From NCBI GenBank assembly GCA_963752045.1, contig CAVVWN010000008.1:1240001-1304000 (forward strand): a stretch of 64,000 bases of DNA. The letters are read 5' to 3'. Shown in pieces: positions 50,095-58,614 of this stretch. The DNA is from DATKDF01 sp963752045 (GTDB taxonomy: Bacteria > Acidobacteriota > Vicinamibacteria > Vicinamibacterales > SCN-69-37). Position 1 is the first letter of the stretch. The number at the start of each line of letters is the position of its first letter. The translations under genes were made by a program, and so were the position numbers. The notes under the pieces are model-generated. The model was not told the origin of the DNA. It made no database searches and saw nothing but the letters and a program-made list of their open reading frames with translations.

Positions 50095-50500
50095 GGCCGT
50101 GCTTCCTCGAAGTACCGCCGTCCCACCACCACAGTCAGATCTCTCTACCGTCTACCTACCAACGCCGCTCTCCCTCCCCGAACTTGAATGCTCGCTCGAG
50201 TCAAGCGCAACAGGCACGTTGGCATCCACTCGAGATTAGGTCGCTGCCTTCCTGTGATCCTTTGTTCAGATTCGGAACTTGGCTGGAGGCCTCGGCTTGG
50301 CCGTTCGGAGGAAAGGGTTCGAAAACTCGCATGCGCGTCCGCCCGAGCCAAGTGAATGCTGCTTGGCTTAAGCCGGCGAGGTGCATGATCCGTGCCGGCA
50401 AAGCCAGGCCGGCCTGGCGTTTCTCCCTTTCGGCACAGGTGAGTGGAATTCCGCGTTCGGTGCGGGAATCTCACCGTTCGGGCCAGCGCCTGCACGATCC
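50095..50500. other. No recognisable gene in this stretch
   Basis: About 400 bases between the exported protein gene and the TPR remnant. I see no convincing frame, RNA gene or repeat. It should contain the promoter of the minus-strand gene ending upstream. Confidence 0.5.
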
Positions 50501-50885
50501 ACCGGACTGTTGTCGACGAAGCCGACCGAGGATCTCCAGGCGTACGACTACTTCCTGCGCGGGCGCAACTACCTGCGGCTCGAGAACTTCGACTTCGCGC
50601 TGCAGATGTTCGAGCAGGCCATCGAGCGCGACCCGAAGTTCGCGCTCGCGCACGCCGGCATCGCCAACGTCTGCGGGCTCATCTACGAGCTGCGCGAGAA
50701 GCACCAGCGGTGGATCGATCGCGGGCTCGCCGCGCGCGCCCGCATGTGCTACGCGCAACAGCGGTACGAGGACGTGGTACGCCAATTACGACTGGGTGCG
50801 CCGCGATCCGGACCTGACGCCGCCACGCGACAACCCGAGGTTCGTGGCGCTCGTGGGCAAGGCTGGCGCGTGGCGACGCCTGCGA
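50501..50885 (+). pseudogene. Scrambled remnant of a TPR-domain protein
   Basis: One frame reads LQAYDYFLRGRNYLRL, FDFALQMFEQAIERDPKFALAHAGIANVCGLIYEL and ARARMCYAQQRYED, tetratricopeptide repeats of the kind attached to acidobacterial protein kinases or adenylate cyclases. At about 50775 another frame continues with YANYDWVRRDPDLTPPRDNPRF, which looks like the far C-terminus of the same protein. The middle repeats are missing; one piece seems to lie at 53640-53766. The gene is broken by deletion and rearrangement. Confidence 0.72.
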
Positions 50886-51156
50886 ACGCCTGTCCAACGG
50901 TGAATTTTTCGCGCAGGCTGGGGAATCCGCCGCGGCAAGACGACGGGGGCTGCGCCTTGGTCAGTGGCTCGCTCGCCCCGTTCACTAACCTTGGGCCCTA
51001 CGGCTGTTCCCTCGTAACGCTTTTTGATCAAAGCGCTTATACCCTCGCCGCGACGGTGACGGAGCACTTGCTCGGAGCGCAATGGAAGAGCCTCGCTGTG
51101 CGGTTGGGAGCGGGAATGGCGCTTGCACTCGGCGGTTGGCGTCCTCGGGGCTCCAG

Positions 51157-51849
51157 ATGGCCCGAACGAACGAACGAGGAAGCTCGCGAACCGCCCGGGC
51201 ATCGCGCGAGACCACCGGGCTCCGGTCAACCGCTGCTCTCGCCGTGGCCATTGATGACCTCGTTGGGCGTCAGGAAGCCGCAATCCAGCTGGCCGCCAGA
51301 CGGACGTGCGCGCGCTGGCACGTCCACGGAGCGGACGCAGACGACTTGCGCTCCGAGATCCTGCTTTGCCTTCTCCAGAACCACGGCCGGGTTCTCCGCC
51401 GCTTCGAGGGTCGCAGTGCTCTCGGAACCTATCTGTTCCAAGTTGCCAACCGCGTTGCCTATCGGTGGATCCGACAGCGAGCCAGGCGCCGGCACTTCGA
51501 AGTGCTGGCCGGCGACACGTATGCTTGTGATCGCGACCTCGGCGAAGTTGAGACCGAGACCCGTTCCTCCGACTCACAGCAAGAACTTCGCGAGGCGCTG
51601 TCGAGCCTGCCGGACAATGAGCGGTTCATGCTCAAATGTCGCGCCCGAGGAATGACTGTCCGTCAAATCGCCGAGACGCTGGGATGTTCCGTCAAGGCCG
51701 CGGAACACCGCTTGTCCCGGACAGTGATCCATCTCCGTGCGGCCTTGGCACGGCCCGCACCAGTTGCCGAGCCCCATGGGATACACAACGTGGGGGCCGA
51801 CTTGCCAAATCAGGGGGAACCGGCTACGAACGTGACACTAATCGTTTGA
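51157..51849 (+). CDS. ECF-type RNA polymerase sigma factor
   Basis: From the ATG at 51157 the product has 230 residues. Region 2 is seen in DADDLRSEILLCLLQNHGRVLRRFEGRSALGTYLFQVANRVAYRWIRQRARR. Region 4 is LREALSSLPDNERFMLKCRARGMTVRQIAETLGCSVKAAEHRLSRTVIHLR, a clear sigma-70 region 4.2 helix-turn-helix. About 50 low-complexity residues precede region 2, and a tail of about 35 follows region 4. No anti-sigma gene is adjacent. It is the first gene of the redoxin/Cys-rich cassette, so it may activate that cassette. Confidence 0.85.
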   Translation: MARTNERGSSRTARASRETTGLRSTAALAVAIDDLVGRQEAAIQLAARRTCARWHVHGADADDLRSEILLCLLQNHGRVLRRFEGRSALGTYLFQVANRVAYRWIRQRARRRHFEVLAGDTYACDRDLGEVETETRSSDSQQELREALSSLPDNERFMLKCRARGMTVRQIAETLGCSVKAAEHRLSRTVIHLRAALARPAPVAEPHGIHNVGADLPNQGEPATNVTLIV

Positions 51850-51898
51850 GATCACTTCTGGCCTGGCCCAACCGAGTTTCACCTGACGGGTCGCAGCA

Positions 51899-52462
51899 AT
51901 GACGGAACGCAACCGCGCTTCCCTCATCCGAGCACTTGAGGCAGGAACCAACCTGCTGCTCGCGTTCACGCTGATTGGGATCGTCGCGGGCCTTTACGTC
52001 AGGAACAAACCTGCCGAAGGTCGGTGGCAGGTGCCTTCATACCAACCTGGTGATCGTTTCGATGGCATCACAGGACTTGACTTGACCACACATGATCAGT
52101 TCCTGATCCTGGTGCTGCAGAAGAGATGCCGGTCCTGCACAGAGAGCATGCCCTTCTACAGAAGGGTCCGGGCCGTAGCCGGACGAGGATTGTCCCTCAT
52201 AGCCGTGATGCCTGAACCACGTGAGATCGCCGAAGGGCACCTGTTGGCTAACGGATTCCAGGCAGATCTCGTGCTCAGCGTCCAGAGGATCCCGAAAGTC
52301 CGCGTCACGCCAACACTCATTCTGGTCCAGCCAGGCGGTGTCGTCGAGAGGGTGTGGACGGGACGGTTGTCATCAGAACGCGAATCCGAAGTTCTGACGG
52401 CTCTGAGTAATCACAGAACTCGCTCCGACGGTGCCGCCGTGCCGGGCAAGCCGCCGGGCTGA
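51899..52462 (+). CDS. Membrane-anchored thioredoxin-like protein
   Basis: The 187-residue product has one N-terminal membrane helix (about 17-33, LLLAFTLIGIVAGLYV) and an extracytoplasmic thioredoxin-like domain. The active-site pair is C77 and C80 in QKRCRSCTESMPFY and the cis-proline is P138 in RVTPTLILVQPGG. This fits a periplasmic thiol-disulfide oxidoreductase of the TlpA/redoxin type. It begins 49 bases after the sigma factor gene and ends 13 bases before the 14-cysteine protein gene, which suggests that the latter is its substrate. Confidence 0.82.
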   Translation: MTERNRASLIRALEAGTNLLLAFTLIGIVAGLYVRNKPAEGRWQVPSYQPGDRFDGITGLDLTTHDQFLILVLQKRCRSCTESMPFYRRVRAVAGRGLSLIAVMPEPREIAEGHLLANGFQADLVLSVQRIPKVRVTPTLILVQPGGVVERVWTGRLSSERESEVLTALSNHRTRSDGAAVPGKPPG

Positions 52463-52475
52463 AGGAGGTAGGAAC

Positions 52476-53309
52476 ATGTCCCGACTCCTATTCGTGAAGC
52501 TGGTGCTGATAATCGGCATCGTCTTCGCCGCCGGAACGTCGTCTTGGTCTGACGCCAGATTCGCCAGGGGAGAACAGCAGACGCTGGTTGCCGCCAGTTC
52601 ATCAGCGCGCGACGCCGGTATCAAGACATATAAAGTGCGCGCGGCAGTCGGCACGGGCAGCGTAACCGCAGAACTCCTGGATGAGGGGCACACGGTTCTC
52701 GGAAACGTCGTAGAGCGCCGTGACCAAACTGGACGCCTTCTATTCAGTTCGATCACCCTGAAGGGCCGTTCATTGGCCGTTTCCTATGCTCCTGGAGACG
52801 TCAAGATCGAAGGCGATGGTGTCGTCCTGTACGAGGGACCGTTCCAAAAGCAGTCTGATGCATCTACGGCGTCGGTCATGGCTATGTATGGCGACCTCAT
52901 GGCGACTCTGGCTGCGGTGACGGACGACATCAGATCTGTGGTCAAGACACTGGAGGAGATCGCTGAGAGGAGCGACCGTGTCGCGGAGGTGCCGGCCGTG
53001 TTCCGGCCCATTGCGAGCTTCGCGATCAAGTTGCTCGGATCGCAGGCCCTTCATGCTGCCTCCGATGAAGAAGAGATCTACTGCACCTTTCCCGATTCAG
53101 AACGTCGCTATTGCGAATTCAATTTCGACGAGCAGCGCAGCGTAGCGTGCTTCGACGCAAAGCAAGAGTCGAACCTGGATTGTTGGAACTCGGCTTGCAT
53201 TGGCTGCTGTGCGTGGGATGATGAAGATTGTGACTGCGGCTGCGTGTGGGGCGATTTTATCTGCGAGTGCCTTGCATGCGGGTACGCTTGCGACTTCCTT
53301 CTCGAATGA
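52476..53309 (+). CDS. Exported protein with a 14-cysteine C-terminal domain, unknown family
   Basis: The 277-residue product is preceded by a very strong GAAGGAGGT site. A signal peptide (LLFVKLVLIIGIVFAAG) is followed by a beta-rich domain (about 45-125, including GNVVERRDQTGRLLFSSITL) and a helical part (about 130-190). The last 75 residues hold 14 cysteines, at 203, 213, 225, 236, 241, 244, 245, 252, 254, 256, 263, 265, 268 and 272, with many D, E and W and almost no K. There is no cysteine before residue 203. I do not recognise the family. Disulfide-rich effector, metal-binding tail or RiPP-like precursor are all possible. Confidence 0.8.
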   Translation: MSRLLFVKLVLIIGIVFAAGTSSWSDARFARGEQQTLVAASSSARDAGIKTYKVRAAVGTGSVTAELLDEGHTVLGNVVERRDQTGRLLFSSITLKGRSLAVSYAPGDVKIEGDGVVLYEGPFQKQSDASTASVMAMYGDLMATLAAVTDDIRSVVKTLEEIAERSDRVAEVPAVFRPIASFAIKLLGSQALHAASDEEEIYCTFPDSERRYCEFNFDEQRSVACFDAKQESNLDCWNSACIGCCAWDDEDCDCGCVWGDFICECLACGYACDFLLE

Positions 53310-53340
53310 AGCAAGCCCTACGATTGACAACTGACGGGAG

Positions 53341-53559
53341 TTGCATCTGAACTGGCTGTTGACAAGCATCATGGTGACCGCTCTGGTCGCCTGCTATGCA
53401 GTGCCCATCATCATCGGCATTCTGCGGCTCCCGGTGAATGATCGGAAGTCACTCGCGTGGATTGCCCTGTTTGTTGCATTGCCGGTCGTCGGTCCGTTGT
53501 CTTATGTGACATGGCGGATAGGCGGGACGCTCCGCCGTCGTCGAGCCGTCGGATCGTAG
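53341..53559 (+). CDS. Small two-helix membrane protein with PLDc_N-like domain
   Basis: The 72-residue product (TTG at 53341; an ATG at 53371 is an alternative) has two hydrophobic helices. The second part, SLAWIALFVALPVVGPLSYVTW, resembles the PLDc_N motif found in small membrane and immunity-like proteins. A basic tail (RRRRAV) follows. It lies 31 bases after the Cys-rich protein gene and probably belongs to the same unit. A protective or anchoring role is only an inference. Confidence 0.58.
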   Translation: MHLNWLLTSIMVTALVACYAVPIIIGILRLPVNDRKSLAWIALFVALPVVGPLSYVTWRIGGTLRRRRAVGS

Positions 53560-53639
53560 GACACCTGTGGTGTGTGGTGTTACGGCGGGTCCGGTTGGCG
53601 CCGAGCGCGCACCCCGCTCGCGGTGTGTGCGGTCTTCAA

Positions 53640-53766
53640 GTTAACGCTGGCCAGGCATCGTCCTCGGCCGCGCCTACTTCGCTTCCGACCGCTTCGAGGA
53701 AGCCGCGCTCATCGTCGAACAGGCGCTCGAGGCCAATGGCGATGACTACAACACCTACATTCCGTG
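53640..53766 (+). pseudogene. TPR fragment, probably from the same gene as 50501-50885
   Basis: The piece encodes VLGRAYFASDRFEEAALIVEQALEANGDDYNTYIP, one tetratricopeptide unit. It would fit in the gap of the TPR remnant upstream. It stops at the start of repeat copy B. No start codon or full domain is present. Confidence 0.62.
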
Positions 53767-53857
53767 TCAGGGGAGATCATGGGGGGGTGGGGTCGCCGAG
53801 GGTCTGAGAACAGGCCTTATGTTGCCTTCGGACAGCGCTAATACTTCTTATCCTCCG
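53761..53857. repeat. 97-bp repeat, copy B
   Basis: The sequence is the same as 47134-47229 apart from one extra G. It sits precisely between a TPR fragment and a BNR/VPS10 fragment. The two copies are in direct orientation and enclose 6.5 kb. Confidence 0.85.
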
Positions 53858-54148
53858 TGTCGGGGTTCACGAAGAGCGTCTGCTGCCACGTGCGGCCGCC
53901 GTCCTCGGTGCGATAGACACCGCGCTCCTTCTGGGGGCGCCCGAGCGCGCAGACGAGCACGATGTTCTCGTTGGTGGGATGCACGACGATCGTACCGATG
54001 CGGCCGGTCTCGACGAGTCCCATGTTGGTCCACGTCTCGCCCGCGTCGGTGGACTTGGAGATGCCGTCACCCATCATGTCCATGTCGCGGATGGTCCAGG
54101 CCTCGCCCGTACCCGCCCAGACGAGGCGGCCCCTCGAGAAGAAGGAGT
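53858..54148 (-). pseudogene. Fragment of a BNR/VPS10-type beta-propeller protein
   Basis: On the minus strand the frame reads VWAGTGEAWTIRD, GDGISKSTDAGETWTNMGL, IVVHPTNENIVLVCALG and GVYRTEDGGRTWQQTLFVNPDT. These are Asp-box propeller repeats of secreted sortilin/xyloglucanase-like proteins common in acidobacteria. The frame is then cut by repeat copy B. Only about 95 of the usual 800-1000 residues remain. Confidence 0.78.
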
Positions 54149-54630
54149 AGCTGCATGGTCTCTGTCTCTTTGGGACGCCTGAAGGCGTGCTCCTTCAACC
54201 CGCGGGCGACTGTGACGCAACTGTGACGTGACCCGCTCGGTTCCGCGAGATCTACTGAGGTTTACGGCGATCGACCGAGTAGACGCGATCACCGTTAAGT
54301 GGTTGGCTTCGCAACAGTAATCGAAATCTGCAGCACACCGTCGCAGACCGCCAGAGCAATTTCCAAGCGTGCTCCTTCAACCACTCGGACATCTCTCCGC
54401 ATTTAGAATCAATGACTTACGAGCGGTCGGCCTGTCATTATGGCACACGCCTTCGGCTCGATTCGACGCGTTGCGCGATCTTCTTTGACTTCAACGGTTT
54501 GCAGCGCTCGCAAAGATCGCCGACAACGAAATTGTGTAAGACCTCGTAAGGTGCCGCGATCACTTGCGGGTGATCAGGCCTCCAGTATGAGCGGCCCCGA
54601 TCGAAGCGCGCTAGAAAGTGCGGTGCCCGG
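54149..54630. other. Gene-free stretch with a TGTGAC repeat pair and a 16-bp direct repeat
   Basis: TGTGACGCAACTGTGAC lies at 54210-54226 and has a near twin at 44381-44398. GCGTGCTCCTTCAACC occurs at 54185-54200 and 54367-54382. No frame looks coding. The end of the ADOP permease gene closes the stretch. Confidence 0.5.
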
Positions 54631-57324
54631 TCAGCCTTGCCGCAACAGGCGCGCCGGCTCGAGGGTTGCTGCACGCCGCGCCGGCACAATGACCGCCGCC
54701 GCTGCACAGGCCAGCAGCGTGACGACCGCGATGCTGATGGCGGCAGGATCGTACGGGCTGACGCCCTCAAGTTCGCTCGCCATCAGGCGCGCGAGCAATA
54801 CACCAGCGCCGAGACCCGCCACGACTCCGATCGCCACCGGCCGCAGGCTGTCTGCCATAAGGAGGCGCAGGATGTCGCCCAGCGTCGCACCCATCGCCAT
54901 CCGTACGCTGATTTCCTCCGTTCGCTGGCTTAGCACAAATGCCGTGATGCCGTAGATGCCGAGCGCGGACAGCAGCAACGCGAGAAGCGCCGGCGATCCC
55001 ATGAGCCAGGCCAGCGCCCTGCGTGCCCGCCGGTGGTCGTCGATTTCCGAACGGACGATCGTGCCGGTGGGCTGCACGCGCGCGTCAACGTGCCGTAGTC
55101 GCTGCTCGACTTCGTGTAGCGCGACGCCAGGTGTTGCCGTCCTGATCATCAGATGAGGAAACCCCGGGATACCGGCATCGGTATAGAAGTCCATCGGATT
55201 CGTATCTGGACTCATCGGCCTGAACACCGCGCTGTCGCTCTGCTGATAGACCTTCAGCAGGGCATCGGCGACGACGCCGATGATGCGCAAGGCCGCCGCC
55301 GGCGGATCGTCTGCACGAGGCTCCGGGGACAGAAGGCGACCAACCGGATCGGACCCGCCGAACAACGTCCGTGCGGCCGAATCGTTGATCAGAGCGACCG
55401 GCGCATCGTGTGCTACCTCGTCGTCGGTGAACGTGCGGCCGTGGAGAATCGCCAAGCCGGCGGTCTGAAAGTAGGCGCCGTCCGCGCGGACGGTCATCAT
55501 CCGAATCGGAGCCCCATCGTGCACATACCTATGGCCAGAGGAGATCGACACAAACGGCACATCCCGCGTCACCGACACGGAGGAGATCGACGGCACGTCG
55601 CGCAGCGCGTCGAGGGCCGACCGGACGTACCCGCCCTGATCGACATCGGCAGCCAGGGGCCGGAGCTGGACGCCGATCACATGGTCGGCGTCGAAGCCGA
55701 CGCGAGTGTAGTCGAGATGGATCGCGGCACGCGCGAGTAACGCAGCGGCGACGAGCAGCAGCATCGACACGGCCGCCTGAAAGCCGACGAACGTCGTCCG
55801 GAGCCGTGACGGTGCGCTCGTGCTGCCGCGCCCGCCGGTCCCAGATTGCAGCGCGGCGAGCACACGGCCTCGCGTGCCATGACGCGCGGCTGACAGGCCG
55901 GCGCCGAGCCCGCAGACCAGCGCAACACCCAGCGTAAACAACAGGACGCGACCATCCGGTGCCACGCTGATCTCCGGCGACGCCTCGACAATCGATCCGA
56001 AGATCGGCGCGAGCGCAAACGCGATCGTGAATCCCAGTCCCCCCGCGATGACCGCCAGGACGACGCTCTCGCTCACCATCTGCCGGATCAGTCGCCGCCT
56101 GGTCGCCCCCATGGCGAGACGCACGCCGACTTCTCGCACGCGCGTCATGGCCGATGCCATCAAGAGGTTCGCCGTATTGGCACACGCGAGCGCCAGCACG
56201 AGGCCCGCGATCGCGAAAACTGTGACGAGGCTGAAGAAGACTTCAGCCTCGCCAGGGCCAGCGGCCGGTGACGCGATACTGAACACTCGTACGCCCCGCA
56301 TCGTCGGGTCTCTTGTGTCGTCCTCGGACGGCGGCCTCAGTCGCTCAACGAGGCTGGAGAGACGTTCCTGCACTGCGAGCATCGAGGTCGATGGGTTGAG
56401 CCGCGCGATAACGCGCACCGGCACGCCGCTCGACGTAGTCGGGCCGAAGGGCAAGCCCATGTGCACGTCGTCGACGACGGACAGCGGCGCCCAGGCGGAG
56501 GGCCGTTCCCTCGTCGGGCCTGTGAAGCCCGCGCGGAGGACGCCGACGAGCGTGACGGGGATGCCATTGAGCCACAGAGTGCTGCCGACCGCAGACAGGT
56601 CGCCTTTCAACTCCGTGTCGAACACGTGCTGGCTCACGACCATGACGGGCGGTGCTCCGGGTGCATCATCGCCGGGCCCCAGTGTGCGACCGAGCGAGGG
56701 GCGTCCGCCGAGTGTCTGCAGATAGCCACCGCTGACGAATGCGATCGGGCGCTCAGGCACGTCCTCGATCGCCGGCGTCGCACTGAATCGTACCCGGCGT
56801 TCAAGCTGCGCTTCGACAACGGCGTCGGTTGTGGTTTCCTTCATGCGCAGGTATGTCGGATAGCGCCATCCACCCATGAAGATCTCTTGGGGCGGCACGA
56901 TCATCACAACGGACGCCGGATCTTCCATGCCGTAAGGGCGCAGCAGCGTCGCGTTGACAATGCTGAAGACGCCCGTAACGACGCCAATCGCCATCGCGAG
57001 ACCGCCGATCGCGATGCCTACCGGTCCTGGATTGCGGCGGATGAGTCGCAGGCCGAACCGGACGTCCTGACGGAGGCCATCGACGAACCGGCCCATACGT
57101 TGTCCGGTCCGCTGATCGCGGCATTCTTCCTTGCTCAACTCAAACGCGCCCAACGCGCGGAGTGCGTCATAGCGCGCCTGTCGCGGCGTAAGGCCGGTCT
57201 TCACGCGCTCTTCGATCTCGCGGTCGAGGTGGTACTGCAGTTCCTCGCGGAGCTCGAGTTCCGCGCGGTGGCGCTGGATCAGGGAACGCAGCGCGGCGAT
57301 GATCCGACTGAACCAGCGAGACAT
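54631..57324 (-). CDS. ADOP-family ABC permease with N-terminal prefix domain
   Basis: The 897-residue protein has an N-terminal cytoplasmic helical prefix (about 15-75, ELREELQYHLDREIEERVKTG), a membrane segment (about 103-125) and a periplasmic MacB domain. The first FtsX block is at about 375-500 (REVGVRLAMGATRRRLIRQM), the next membrane segment near 535 and the second FtsX block at about 775-890 (EEISVRMAMGATLGDILRLL). No ATPase gene is adjacent. It follows a PadR regulator gene by 10 bases, a pairing well known for this family. The frame is complete. Confidence 0.92.
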   Translation of the reverse strand: MSRWFSRIIAALRSLIQRHRAELELREELQYHLDREIEERVKTGLTPRQARYDALRALGAFELSKEECRDQRTGQRMGRFVDGLRQDVRFGLRLIRRNPGPVGIAIGGLAMAIGVVTGVFSIVNATLLRPYGMEDPASVVMIVPPQEIFMGGWRYPTYLRMKETTTDAVVEAQLERRVRFSATPAIEDVPERPIAFVSGGYLQTLGGRPSLGRTLGPGDDAPGAPPVMVVSQHVFDTELKGDLSAVGSTLWLNGIPVTLVGVLRAGFTGPTRERPSAWAPLSVVDDVHMGLPFGPTTSSGVPVRVIARLNPSTSMLAVQERLSSLVERLRPPSEDDTRDPTMRGVRVFSIASPAAGPGEAEVFFSLVTVFAIAGLVLALACANTANLLMASAMTRVREVGVRLAMGATRRRLIRQMVSESVVLAVIAGGLGFTIAFALAPIFGSIVEASPEISVAPDGRVLLFTLGVALVCGLGAGLSAARHGTRGRVLAALQSGTGGRGSTSAPSRLRTTFVGFQAAVSMLLLVAAALLARAAIHLDYTRVGFDADHVIGVQLRPLAADVDQGGYVRSALDALRDVPSISSVSVTRDVPFVSISSGHRYVHDGAPIRMMTVRADGAYFQTAGLAILHGRTFTDDEVAHDAPVALINDSAARTLFGGSDPVGRLLSPEPRADDPPAAALRIIGVVADALLKVYQQSDSAVFRPMSPDTNPMDFYTDAGIPGFPHLMIRTATPGVALHEVEQRLRHVDARVQPTGTIVRSEIDDHRRARRALAWLMGSPALLALLLSALGIYGITAFVLSQRTEEISVRMAMGATLGDILRLLMADSLRPVAIGVVAGLGAGVLLARLMASELEGVSPYDPAAISIAVVTLLACAAAAVIVPARRAATLEPARLLRQG

Positions 57325-57334
57325 GCGGCCTCAA

Positions 57335-57664
57335 TCAGCTCCCTCGGACGATTTGGGAGATCGCGGCCGACAGGCGCTCCCAGTTCACGGCTTCGTCGGC
57401 GACCGCCTTCTTGCCGGCCTGCGTGAGCATGTAGTACTTGGCGCGGCGATTCGTGTCGGACGCCTTCCACTCCGATGTGATCCAGCCGTACCGCTCGAGT
57501 TTGTGCAAGGCGGGATAGAGCGCGCTCTGGCCCACTTGCAGCACGTCACCAGACATCTGCCTGATGCGCTGCGCGATGGCCCAGCCGTGCATGGGCTCGA
57601 GCGCGATGACCTTGAGAATCAGGAGGTCGAGGGTGCCTTGGACGAGATCGGTCGGCTTACTCAT
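57335..57664 (-). CDS. PadR-family transcriptional regulator
   Basis: The 109-residue protein has the PadR winged helix: LVQGTLDLLILKVIALEPMHGWAIAQRI, then LYPALHKLERYGWITSEW and the RRAKYYMLTQAGKKA wing, and a short C-terminal dimerisation helix. It is co-directional with the ADOP permease and probably represses the pair. A perfect palindrome at 57782-57796, 118 bases upstream, is a candidate operator. Confidence 0.93.
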   Translation of the reverse strand: MSKPTDLVQGTLDLLILKVIALEPMHGWAIAQRIRQMSGDVLQVGQSALYPALHKLERYGWITSEWKASDTNRRAKYYMLTQAGKKAVADEAVNWERLSAAISQIVRGS

Positions 57665-57781
57665 CCTGGTTCATTTGCATCGGCATTCCCGTAGGTCGGG
57701 CTCGGGCCTCCATGGATGGTCACGCAGGACCTCCCAGCCGAAGCCGAACGGGTCCCGGAGCCGACCATGATCCAACACTCC

Positions 57782-57796
57782 TGTCAGTTACTGACA
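57782..57796. promoter_or_regulatory. 15-bp palindrome, candidate PadR operator
   Basis: TGTCAGTTACTGACA is a perfect palindrome with 7-base arms. It lies upstream of the minus-strand padR start, in the only non-coding region before that operon. PadR proteins bind short palindromes at their own promoters, so autoregulation is plausible. Confidence 0.5.
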
Positions 57797-58087
57797 AGTA
57801 TCGCCACAGCGCCTGTGGGTGTCAACCGCCCTGGGGTGGGTCTTAGACGTGGCAGTGGCTCCAGTCGCCAAGATGCCGATTCCAAGGACCATTGGCGCCG
57901 CGGCCACCGCTATTGCTCGGAGTTCGGGTTCCGCTACAACAATCGGTCAGCCATCAGCACGGACGATGGCCGGCGGGCCGCGAAGATGGTCCTCGGGGCC
58001 GAAGGGATCCGATCGGAAAACCCACAGACGATCTTCAAGCCACTCTACTAGGAGCGCCTGGCTGTGCCTGCCCGGTTGCCTGTTCGG

Positions 58088-58116
58088 TTGACAAGCATAG
58101 CAACGCAAGGTATAAG
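58088..58116 (+). promoter_or_regulatory. Sigma-70-like promoter of the second padR gene, apparently leaderless
   Basis: TTGACA at 58088-58093 and TATAAG at 58111-58116 are separated by exactly 17 bases. The ATG of the padR frame is at 58123, about where transcription would start, so the transcript would have no ribosome site upstream. Confidence 0.68.
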
Positions 58117-58122
58117 CTGCCC

Positions 58123-58462
58123 ATGCTCTCAAGAGAGCTCACCGCGGCCTCGACCGTACCCCTCGTCCTGTCGGCGCTCACGGAAGGCGAGGCGTACGGG
58201 TACGCGCTGATCCAGCGTGTGCGCGAGCTGTCCGGCGGACGGATCGAGTGGACAGAGGGCATGCTCTATCCCGTCCTGCATTGGATGGAAGCAGAAGGCC
58301 TGATCGAATCCGAGTGGCGGCGAGGGGATACCGGTCGACGCCGACGGGTACTATCGGCTGCACCGAGAGGGCCGCGCCGCGCTTCGAGAGGAGAAACGAC
58401 AGTGGCTGATCGTCCACGAGACGCTGAACCAGCTCTGGGGCCGACCGGAACGTTCGACCTGA
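58123..58462 (+). pseudogene. Second PadR-family regulator, apparent +1 frameshift
   Basis: The first frame has TVPLVLSALTEGEAYGYALIQRV and LYPVLHWMEAEGLIESEWRRGDTGRRRR. After one extra G near 58346-58348 the next frame gives YYRLHREGRAALREEKRQWL to a TGA at 58460-58462. The repaired protein is 112 residues, a normal PadR length with wing and dimer helix. It is followed immediately by a truncated permease-prefix sequence, so it is a broken padR-ADOP module. Confidence 0.85.
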
Positions 58463-58614
58463 ATGAGGCGCTTTCCGCGTGGAGAGCTGATGCTGCGCAG
58501 CAGCCTGCGCTCGGCGGCCAGGCGCTGGATGAGCTCGAGGGCCACCTGCGCGATTCGGTCGAGCGCCTCGAGGCGTCGGGCCTGAACACACAGGAGTGTA
58601 TGCAGCTTACTTGA
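58450..58614 (+). pseudogene. N-terminal fragment of an ADOP permease (prefix domain only)
   Basis: The reading FDLNEALSAWRADAA, then LDELEGHLRDSVERLEASGLNTQE, matches the prefix domain that begins many ADOP permeases. It stops within about 50 residues and has no normal start codon (ACG or CTG at the expected place). All membrane parts are missing. The break near 58600 abuts the convergent small secreted gene. Confidence 0.7.

Noticed and set aside
54438..54770. A minus-strand 110-codon frame ending near the ADOP permease
   Set aside because: It overlaps the permease 3' end in another frame, and I could not match its cysteine-containing tail to any family.
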